Assembly (NCBI GenBank): GCA_043755815.1
Contig: JAYUSF010000346.1
Location: 1-9,955 of the forward strand
Reading direction: 5' to 3'
DNA: 9,955 nt
Origin: CAIWAH01 sp043755815
GTDB taxonomy: Bacteria; Verrucomicrobiota; Verrucomicrobiia; Limisphaerales; UBA9464
The notes under the pieces were generated by a model. It was not told the origin of the DNA, searched no databases, and saw nothing but the letters and a program-made list of their open reading frames with translations. This document shows positions 1-5,026 of this stretch, one piece after another (the stretch's first letter is position 1; each line of letters opens with the position of its first letter). The translations under genes and the position numbers were made by a program.

Positions 1-1
1 C

Positions 2-112
2 CCGGCCAAACTTGCCTACGGCGAGCGCGGCGGCGGCCCCAAGATCGGCCCGGACAGCACGCTGATCTTCGACGTGGAACTGCTCGAAATCGCGCCGGCG
101 AAGGAGAACTGA
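2..112 (+). CDS. FKBP-type peptidyl-prolyl cis-trans isomerase, C-terminal fragment
   Basis: Only the last 36 codons and the TGA stop are present; the start lies upstream of the window. The visible peptide contains LAYGERGGG, then IGPDSTLIFDVELLEI, then a short charged tail ending AKEN. This is the usual C-terminal strand-loop-strand of FKBP domains, where LAYG(E/S)xG is followed by a (I/V)PP-like turn and a LxFxVELLxI strand. The family catalyses cis-trans isomerisation of peptidyl-proline bonds and acts as a folding helper, often in the periplasm. Location cannot be judged here because the N-terminus is missing. One small departure is IGPDS where IPPNA or IPPNS is common. It is convergent with the ankyrin gene across a gap carrying REP-like repeats. 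The family call is fairly firm; the exact subfamily is unknown. Confidence 0.8.
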   Translation, partial: PAKLAYGERGGGPKIGPDSTLIFDVELLEIAPAKEN

Positions 113-175
113 GGCTTCGGGCTCCGCGAAGGGCGTGCGCGTGGGGCAAGTCCACCGGGGCTAAACTCAGACCAC

Positions 176-218
176 GCCCGCCCTCACCCCGGCCCTCTCC
201 CCCGCGGAGAGGGAGAAG
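176..218 (+). repeat. REP-like GC-rich palindromic repeat, copy 1
   Basis: This stretch reads GCCCGCCCTCACCC, then GGCCCTCTCCCCC, then GGAGAGGG, and contains the self-complementary core CTCTCCcccgcGGAGAG. A near-identical copy lies on the opposite strand at 319-359. It sits between two convergent genes, the usual home of REP-like elements, which can act as transcript-end hairpins. That it is a repeat is seen directly; that it is a genome-wide family is inferred from the common look of this motif in GC-rich bacteria. Confidence 0.6.
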
Positions 219-318
219 CTTGCGATGCCCGGTGACGCCACCCGCGCCGACCTCCGCTTCAGCACGACCCGCATAGTCCTCGGCGGTCTGACCTGTGGAG
301 TTGCTCCGGCTCAGAGCG

Positions 319-359
319 CTTTCCCCTCTCCCGGGGGAGAGGGCAGGGTGAGGGCGGGC
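319..359 (-). repeat. REP-like GC-rich palindromic repeat, copy 2 (inverted)
   Basis: Read on the minus strand this is GCCCGCCCTCACCC, TGCCCTCTCCCCC, GGGAGAGGGG, matching copy 1 over about 40 bases with a few substitutions and small indels. Its core CCTCTCCCgGGGGAGAGG folds on itself. With copy 1 it forms a head-to-head pair around roughly 100 bp of non-coding spacer, an arrangement like a bacterial interspersed mosaic element (BIME). The rest of the 113-412 gap shows no gene; it has only a perfect 10-bp palindrome CCCGGCCGGG at 391-400. Confidence 0.6.
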
Positions 360-412
360 CAGCCTCAAACTTGACTCGCGTGGCTGCCATCCCGGCCGGG
401 TAATGTGCCGAT

Positions 413-1102
413 TTAGCCGGGGCTCCCCGCAAGCATAGCGCGAATCCAATCGCTCTTGGCCCATTCCAAGACCGACTTGCCCTTGGCATCCGTGAGAGCC
501 GGGCTGACGCCCTGATCGAGAAATGCCTGGATGATTTCACGCTGAGATGTCCGCGTCGGTTCCGAACCGGAGCCGCCGCGGCCCGTGTTTTGCACCGCCA
601 GATGAAACGGGGTGGAGCCCGGTTTGTTCCGGATCGTCGCATCGGCGCCGGCGGCCAGCAGACACTTCACCGCGGCGGCGCAGCGGGTGCGGACCGAACG
701 GTGGAGGGGCGTGGCCCCGTTTTGATCCTGGGCATCCATGCCAACGCCCGACTTGAGCAACAGGCGAATCGTCGCCAACTGTCGGCCGGGGTCCCACGAA
801 GGACTGTCCGAATGTCCATCGGCGGCATAGTGGAGCGGCTGACTGTGACGGCGGTTTCCGGCCGCGGCAGGGTCCGCCCCGGCCGCCAGCAGCATCTTGG
901 CGATCTCCACCCGATAACCGGCGGCGGCGGCATGCAGGGCCGTGTCCCCGGCATAGACCCAGTGCACAATTCCCGGTTCGTAACCATCCTCCTCGGCCAC
1001 ACCGTGCGCGGCCAAGGCGGGGTCACGGTCGAGCAGCGCCTTCACTTTGACGCGATCATCCTCAAGGATCGCCGCGCATGAAGACTGGAATGGGCTCGGC
1101 AC
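413..1102 (-). CDS. Ankyrin-repeat protein
   Basis: The protein has about 229 residues and is built of ankyrin repeats, which are helix-loop-helix modules for protein-protein contact. Recognisable units are GDTALHAAAAGYRVEIAKML followed by LAAGAD, then a longer variant with QPLHYAADG and a WDPGRQLATIRLLLKSGV insertion, then GATPLHRSVRTRCAAAVKCL followed by LAAGAD, and GSTPFHLAVQNTGRGGSGS before a last helix pair ending KSVLEWAKSDWIRAML. No signal peptide, membrane segment or enzyme domain is seen, so it is probably cytosolic with an unknown partner. The start is uncertain. I chose GTG at 1102 because AGGA lies 5 nt before it. An in-frame TTG at 1147 would add 15 residues, but that codon is buried in a 6-bp hairpin and has no good ribosome site. 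It is last in a run of five minus-strand genes, separated from the previous one by a hairpin. Confidence 0.85.
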   Translation of the reverse strand: MPSPFQSSCAAILEDDRVKVKALLDRDPALAAHGVAEEDGYEPGIVHWVYAGDTALHAAAAGYRVEIAKMLLAAGADPAAAGNRRHSQPLHYAADGHSDSPSWDPGRQLATIRLLLKSGVGMDAQDQNGATPLHRSVRTRCAAAVKCLLAAGADATIRNKPGSTPFHLAVQNTGRGGSGSEPTRTSQREIIQAFLDQGVSPALTDAKGKSVLEWAKSDWIRAMLAGSPG

Positions 1103-1132
1103 CGTTGTCCTGCTTGGTGGCGTGAAGGGTTC

Positions 1133-1148
1133 TTTGCTCTCTAGCAAA
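1133..1148 (-). other. Small hairpin overlapping an alternative start of the ankyrin gene
   Basis: TTTGCT (1133-1138) pairs with AGCAAA (1143-1148) around a CTCT loop, giving a perfect 6-bp stem. It covers the upstream TTG start candidate at 1147 and lies about 30 nt before the preferred GTG at 1102. No U-tract follows on either strand, so it does not look like a terminator. It could influence translation or be chance. Confidence 0.35.
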
Positions 1149-1172
1149 ACTCAGCTCAAGGACTTCGCTCGC

Positions 1173-1217
1173 GGAGCGCGTGGACTGCAACAGAGCGCAA
1201 TGGTCCACGCTCGCTCC
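1173..1217. repeat. Bulged 13-bp inverted repeat between minus-strand genes
   Basis: GGAGCGCGTGGAC (1173-1185) pairs with GTCCACGC (1203-1210) and GCTCC (1213-1217), leaving a 2-nt TC bulge at 1211-1212 and a 17-nt loop. An alternative stem CGCTC/GAGCG at 1166-1178 competes with it. It lies just after the stop of the unknown gene and before the ankyrin gene, so it could end or stabilise the upstream transcript, though there is no U-tract on either strand. The GGAGCG-CGTGGACTGC wording resembles dispersed GC-rich repeats in Verrucomicrobia, which is from memory and unchecked. Confidence 0.55.
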
Positions 1218-1238
1218 AGCCATGGTTAGCCTGCAATG

Positions 1239-1586
1239 TCATGTCCAACTCTTTCCGGTATACCAGTCTGGTCGCTCGCTCTGCGGCCCAAAGAACTGCC
1301 AATCGTCGAGCGTATCAATGAACGACTGCCGTTCGTATCGCTTATAGATCGGACCGAGAATAGACCAAAAGTAGTCGTCACCAACCGGACGTGGAGTCTT
1401 CTCGGACGGCTCATGATGAACCGAGATGAGCGCGCCGATGCGACGTCCGAACCGGTGAACAAGGCCAAGATGTTCGTGGCAAGATCCATCTGGCAACGTG
1501 ACAACGAATGGAGACGTGAACTCAAAACCAAGGTCAGTCGCCGCCTCCTTCCATGCAGCAACAACTTTGGCTTCGGTGTCTGTCAT
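1239..1586 (-). CDS. Conserved-looking hypothetical protein, 115 residues
   Basis: I do not recognise a named domain. The protein is small, soluble-looking and rich in aromatic and charged residues. It opens with a helical stretch (TDTEAKVVAAWKEAATDLGF), continues with a strand-like SPFVVTLPDGS, then HEHLGLVHRFGRRIGALISV, and a C-terminal part rich in Trp, Tyr and Phe (DDYFWSILGPIY, DDWQFFG, PDWYTGKSWT). There is no signal peptide or membrane helix. It begins with ATG only 27 nt after the transketolase stop on the same strand, so the two are probably co-transcribed. No clear Shine-Dalgarno sequence is visible. Hand counting gives about 55% GC over 1261-1560, against roughly 65-70% in sampled lines of neighbouring genes, which suggests later acquisition or relaxed codon use. 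The coding call rests on a clean frame with protein-like composition. Confidence 0.72.
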   Translation of the reverse strand: MTDTEAKVVAAWKEAATDLGFEFTSPFVVTLPDGSCHEHLGLVHRFGRRIGALISVHHEPSEKTPRPVGDDYFWSILGPIYKRYERQSFIDTLDDWQFFGPQSERPDWYTGKSWT

Positions 1587-1613
1587 AGTGCGCGGTGCGG
1601 GCTGACCGCCGAA

Positions 1614-3692
1614 TTAGCCGATCAGGGCCAGCGCCGCCTCCGCCATCTTCGGGCCGGTGAGGCCGTATTTCACGTAGAGCTCCTCGGCGAGGTAGGCCGA
1701 CTGGCCGAACTCACCCGGGATCCCCAGCGTCGCGACTCGGTGGGCGATGCCGGCGTTGCTCAGCGCATGTGACACCTGCGCGCCCATGCCGCCGATGACC
1801 TGATGATCCTCGATGGTCACGAGCCGGCCGCCGCACTTCTTCACGGCGGCGCCGATCGTCTCGATGTCCACGCGGTTCACGAAGGGATTGTTGATGACGG
1901 TTGCCGACTTGCCCTTGGCCTGGAGCAGCTTGGCGGCTTCGAGGCACTTGCTGAACAGCACGCCGCTGCCCACGAGGACGACGTCGCCGCCTTCCTGGAT
2001 GATCTGGGCTTTGCCCCAGGCGTAGTTCGCGCCGGGCACCCACTCGACCGGGTAGTTTTCGCGGCCGACGAAGAAGATCACCGACTCGCCGTCGCGGCCG
2101 GCCTTGCGTTCCTCGGCGATGTGCTGGATCGCGCCAAACATGAATGCCTCGGCTTCGTTCGCGCAGCTTGGGGCGACCACGATTGTATGCGGGATCGCGC
2201 TGACGGCGGCGAAGTAGGTCGTGGCCTGATGCGAGGCGCCGTCCGCCGCGTCCTGGAAGCCCACATGCGAGAACATCGCGATGACCGGCGCCTGGGACAG
2301 CGCCGCCATGGTCAGCGGCAGGTTGCCCTTGGTGACGCCGAACTGGCCGAAAGTGTCCACAATGGGCACGTAACCCGTCTTCGCGAGACCGGCGGCCACG
2401 CTGATCATGTTCGACTCGGCGATGCCGACCTCGATGAAGTTGCCGGTCGCCTTCTGGAACGTGCTGATGCCGGTCGAGCCCTGCACGTCGGAGCTGACGG
2501 AAAAGACCGGATAGCCTTCCTTGGCCGCGCGGATCGCCCCGGCGGCAAGGCCGGTTTGGACCTTGTCCTTCTTCACGGGGGGCGTCACCGGCGAGGGCGC
2601 CGGTGCCACTACGGCCGCCTTGGCCTTCTTGTCGGCCTCCTTCTTTTCCCAGTCGGCCCGCAGGGCGGCGCCCCAGGCGATTAACTCGGCGGGAGCGGTG
2701 TCGCCCTGGTAGAGTTCGGTGACCCAGTCGGGAATCTTCTCGCCGTTCGCGAGCGGGAAACCGTGGCCGCCGGCGGAGTTCTCCTCGGTGCTCTTGATGC
2801 CGTAGCCCTTGATCGTCTTCACCCAGAGGCAGACCGGCTTCGTGGGATTCGCCTTGGCGTCGGCGACGGCCTTTTCCAGCGCAAGGTAGACGGCCTGCAG
2901 GTCATGGCCGTTCTCCACCTTGCGGACATCCCAACCGAGGTCGTCCATCGCCTCGAACGTCGGCTGCATGGAGAAGGAGTCCTTCGTAATGCGGCCGGAG
3001 AGCTTGGTATCGTTGTCCGAAACGATCATCACGAACGGGTTCACGATGCCCTTGGCCGCCTGGCCGGGAATCGCCGCGAAGCCTTCCTTGGCCTCGCCTT
3101 CCATCGACGCGCCGTCCGAGACGATGAGCACGGTGACGCGGTCGCGCTTCGCGAGCTTGTCGCCGATGGCGAGACCCTGCGCTTGCCCGACGGAAGAGCC
3201 GAGCGGGCCGTTGGACAGCAGCACCCCCTCGGGATTGAGATGGGATTCGCCGTGGCCGGTCAGCTTGGACTTGATGGATCGGAACGCCTTCAGGTCGTCG
3301 AAGGTCAGGCCGTCGAAGCCATAGTTGGCGCGCAGCGCGTAGACGCCGTTCTCTGCGTGACCGGCGTCGTTCACGTAGTTGTAGGCCTCGTGCCAGGGTC
3401 GGCCGGCCGTGGCGAACATCAGGCCATGCACGGCGGCGTTGATCTCCGCGAAGGCTGCGGGGCCGCCCCAGTGGCAGGCCGCGCCGCCGACGACCGCGTG
3501 GACGTCCATGAGCGCGACCAGTGCCCGCGTGGCCCGCGGATCGCCGAGCACCACCTCTTGGCCGGCGGCGTTCTTGACGCGGACGGAATACTTGGGCGGG
3601 TTCGCCGGTGCGGGGGCGAGCTTGGACTTGAGGGTGAGCGGGGTCAGGGGAGGCAGCTCCACCTTTGCGACCACGGAATTGTCAGCAGCCAT
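1614..3692 (-). CDS. Transketolase, divergent form
   Basis: A 692-residue ThDP enzyme predicted to move two-carbon ketol units between sugar phosphates in the pentose phosphate pathway. Domain order is: N-terminal extension (1-50); ThDP pyrophosphate-binding domain (about 55-345); a Lys/Ala/Pro linker (about 349-377, including VAPAPSPVTPP); pyrimidine-binding domain (about 378-550); and C-terminal transketolase domain (about 565-692). Residues matching known transketolase active-site positions are H74, H112 (DAGH), H147 (GHGES), the diphosphate/metal motif S192-D193-G194 with N227 (SDND), H310 (GGHGFPL), the catalytic-type E426 in GIAESN, and a later DGASHQ. Oddly, the usual GDG is SDG and the first half is poorly canonical, though metal ligands D193 and N227 remain. 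The start is the ATG at 3692; no Shine-Dalgarno sequence is seen. The unknown gene follows 27 nt downstream. Other ThDP sugar enzymes (DXS-like) are less likely because of the full three-domain length and the His set. Confidence 0.9.
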   Translation of the reverse strand: MAADNSVVAKVELPPLTPLTLKSKLAPAPANPPKYSVRVKNAAGQEVVLGDPRATRALVALMDVHAVVGGAACHWGGPAAFAEINAAVHGLMFATAGRPWHEAYNYVNDAGHAENGVYALRANYGFDGLTFDDLKAFRSIKSKLTGHGESHLNPEGVLLSNGPLGSSVGQAQGLAIGDKLAKRDRVTVLIVSDGASMEGEAKEGFAAIPGQAAKGIVNPFVMIVSDNDTKLSGRITKDSFSMQPTFEAMDDLGWDVRKVENGHDLQAVYLALEKAVADAKANPTKPVCLWVKTIKGYGIKSTEENSAGGHGFPLANGEKIPDWVTELYQGDTAPAELIAWGAALRADWEKKEADKKAKAAVVAPAPSPVTPPVKKDKVQTGLAAGAIRAAKEGYPVFSVSSDVQGSTGISTFQKATGNFIEVGIAESNMISVAAGLAKTGYVPIVDTFGQFGVTKGNLPLTMAALSQAPVIAMFSHVGFQDAADGASHQATTYFAAVSAIPHTIVVAPSCANEAEAFMFGAIQHIAEERKAGRDGESVIFFVGRENYPVEWVPGANYAWGKAQIIQEGGDVVLVGSGVLFSKCLEAAKLLQAKGKSATVINNPFVNRVDIETIGAAVKKCGGRLVTIEDHQVIGGMGAQVSHALSNAGIAHRVATLGIPGEFGQSAYLAEELYVKYGLTGPKMAEAALALIG

Positions 3693-3895
3693 GTCAGACG
3701 TGTTTCAGTTTAAAGGGCCGATCCCATTGCGGGCGGCGGCGAAAACTACGGACCGGGGAGTGAATGGGAAACCGGTTTTTTCAGGTGCAACCGAGAGTCT
3801 GCCTCAGGCCGAGGCGAAACCGACCTCATCGCTGATGGATTCAGGTCCGCAGATTTCGACCTCAGGAGTCGCGGGATTGGCGTGAATCCAAAACT
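3693..3895. other. Intergenic leader of the transketolase gene, no gene seen
   Basis: These 203 nt separate the zinc ribbon gene from transketolase on the minus strand. I see a spaced inverted repeat GGATTCA/TGAATCC (3837-3843 and 3883-3889), a small GCCTC-GAGGC hairpin (3801-3815) and a palindrome AAACCGGTTT near 3770. No intrinsic terminator or convincing promoter was found, but the length leaves room for an independent transketolase promoter. Confidence 0.4.
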
Positions 3896-4087
3896 TCAGG
3901 AGACGGCCGGCGCAACTGCGGCAGGTGCGGGTGGAGGAACGGCTTTTCCCCCGAGAATCTTGAACATCACGGCAGCGCAGGTCGGGCATTTGCCTTTCAC
4001 GGCCTTGCGCCCGTTCTTCATCGTCTCCTCGACCGCATCCGCGATCGGCTTCTTCGCCTTGCAGCGAACACAATATCCCTCGGCCAT
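3896..4087 (-). CDS. DUF5679-type zinc ribbon protein, 63 residues
   Basis: A very small protein with two CxxC knuckles, C6-x2-C9 and C34-x2-C37, expected to bind one zinc ion. The core reads YCVRCKAKKPI, then EETMKNGRKAVKGKCPTC, then MFKILG, which matches the DUF5679 pattern (YCVKCK..., TMKNGRxAxxGxCPxCGTxMFKI) as I know it. The last 15 or so residues are a Pro/Ala tail (VPPPAPAAVAPAVS) that looks disordered. The family has no firmly assigned function; such ribbons often contact nucleic acid or protein partners, which is inference. I chose the ATG at 4087. A longer frame reaching 4306 exists, but its extra N-terminus overlaps the lipoate ligase gene end and is not ribbon-like. No Shine-Dalgarno sequence is visible; a 7-bp hairpin lies about 20 nt upstream. 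Confidence 0.85.
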   Translation of the reverse strand: MAEGYCVRCKAKKPIADAVEETMKNGRKAVKGKCPTCAAVMFKILGGKAVPPPAPAAVAPAVS

Positions 4088-4106
4088 GACGTATTCTGTG
4101 GTGGTG

Positions 4107-4123
4107 GTCAGCCCAAGGCTGAC
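4107..4123 (-). promoter_or_regulatory. Perfect 7-bp hairpin in the zinc ribbon gene leader
   Basis: GTCAGCC (4107-4113) and GGCTGAC (4117-4123) form a perfect 7-bp stem with a 3-nt loop, ending 19 nt upstream of the zinc ribbon ATG at 4087. On the minus strand it is followed by CACCACCACAG rather than a U-tract, so it is not a standard terminator. A second inverted pair, CGAGCCG/CGGCTCG (4148-4154 and 4180-4186), lies further upstream. They could be leader RNA structure or an operator. Confidence 0.4.
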
Positions 4124-4229
4124 GGTTGAAAATCGTGTAGGAGCTTGCGAGCCGCTCGGTGGAGTGTCAATCCGGGCTGCGGCTCGAAAACTGCAACCTG
4201 TTAATGGCCAGTCGCTAACGGGATGAATC

Positions 4230-4964
4230 TCAGCGGCGAAAAATCCAGTCTGGTCGCGCGTAACGCGCCGCCGCGAGGTCCGCCACCGCTGGAACGGGGA
4301 TTGCATCCGTCGGGCTCAATGCGCCCCAGGCGGCTCGCAAGGCCACCTCGATGGCGGCCGGTTCCACCGCCAGATTGGTCACGAATTCGGAGTGTCTCCG
4401 GCCAGCGCGGTATTCCGGCTCGGCCGACGGGTGCGGCAGGAAACGTTCGAGTAGAGACAGGTCAAACGAATTGAGGATCGTTCCGTGGAAGAGCAGGGAA
4501 GTTCGGCGACGACGCTGGGCATTGCCGCTGAATTTCCTTTGGCCCGCCGCCGCTTCGAGCGCCAGATCGGTGTGGCCGCTGACCTTGATTGGTCGGTCGA
4601 CGACGGGTTCGAGCGCTTCGCGTTGACGGTTCATGATCCACCGGTTCGTGCCGGTGATGCTGGCCAGCTCCGGATCACGGTCGACCCGCAGGGTTACGGC
4701 GTAATTGAGGCAACCGGGCCCTTGTATCACGGTGCCGCCGCCCGAGCAGCGGCGAAAAACCGGGATATTCTCGGCCTTGCACGCGTCGAGATTCACCTCG
4801 CGCGAAACGCTTTGTCCCAAGCCCACAACGACCCAGGGAGTGGCCGCTTCCCAGGTCCAGAACAGCTCGCGACCGGTCCGCTCGGTGAAATCAAGCGCGA
4901 CTTCGTCCAGGGCCAGCAATTCAGCCGGAGTGAGGCAGGCGAACGGCAGTTCCAAACATTCCAT
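4230..4964 (-). CDS. Lipoate-protein ligase A family protein (BPL/LPL catalytic domain)
   Basis: A 244-residue single-domain protein of the biotin/lipoate ligase fold, predicted to attach lipoate or octanoate to the lipoyl domain of 2-oxoacid dehydrogenases or glycine cleavage H protein. Motifs seen are the adenylate/lipoate-binding R71-R72-C-S-G-G-G77, a GHTDLAL strand near 130, the catalytic-type lysine K144 in RKFSGNAQ, and FHGTILNSFDLSLL after it. The C-terminal accessory domain of E. coli LplA (about 337 residues) is absent, so it resembles short ligases or LipM/LipL-like octanoyl or amidotransferases; sequence alone does not settle which. The ATG at 4964 gives MECLELP. It faces aceE divergently with only about 60 bp between start codons, fitting co-regulation of pyruvate dehydrogenase and its cofactor supply. 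Confidence 0.85.
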   Translation of the reverse strand: MECLELPFACLTPAELLALDEVALDFTERTGRELFWTWEAATPWVVVGLGQSVSREVNLDACKAENIPVFRRCSGGGTVIQGPGCLNYAVTLRVDRDPELASITGTNRWIMNRQREALEPVVDRPIKVSGHTDLALEAAAGQRKFSGNAQRRRRTSLLFHGTILNSFDLSLLERFLPHPSAEPEYRAGRRHSEFVTNLAVEPAAIEVALRAAWGALSPTDAIPVPAVADLAAARYARPDWIFRR

Positions 4965-4999
4965 GTTGGTTAGGCCACGTTAAGCGGGGCGCGGACTTG

Positions 5000-5013
5000 G
5001 GAACAGAAGTTCC
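5000..5013. promoter_or_regulatory. Short dyad in the lipoate ligase/aceE divergent spacer
   Basis: GGAAC-AGAA-GTTCC is a 5-bp inverted repeat around a 4-nt centre. It lies 36 bp upstream of the lipoate ligase ATG and 13 bp upstream of the chosen aceE ATG, a natural place for a shared operator. It is short and could be chance. If aceE actually starts at TTG 4997 it would be inside the coding region. Confidence 0.3.
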
Positions 5014-5026
5014 ACCCCGGAAAGTG

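Noticed and set aside
115..131. A small CTTCG/CGAAG hairpin just after the FKBP stop.
   Set aside because: The stem is only 5 bp with no U-tract, too weak to call a terminator.
259..642. A 127-codon minus-strand frame at the left end.
   Set aside because: It overlaps the ankyrin gene and crosses a REP-like element, giving the familiar SPCPLPRERG translation of such repeats; not a gene.
1803..3713. Two long plus-strand frames (1803-2684 and 2763-3713) opposite transketolase.
   Set aside because: Both are antisense shadows of a gene with clear catalytic motifs; their His/Arg/Gly-rich translations do not look like proteins.
4140..4170. A perfect TTGACA on the minus strand (4170-4165) upstream of the zinc ribbon gene.
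   Set aside because: No acceptable -10 box lies 16-19 nt downstream (CAAGCT at 17 nt), so a promoter cannot be supported from sequence.
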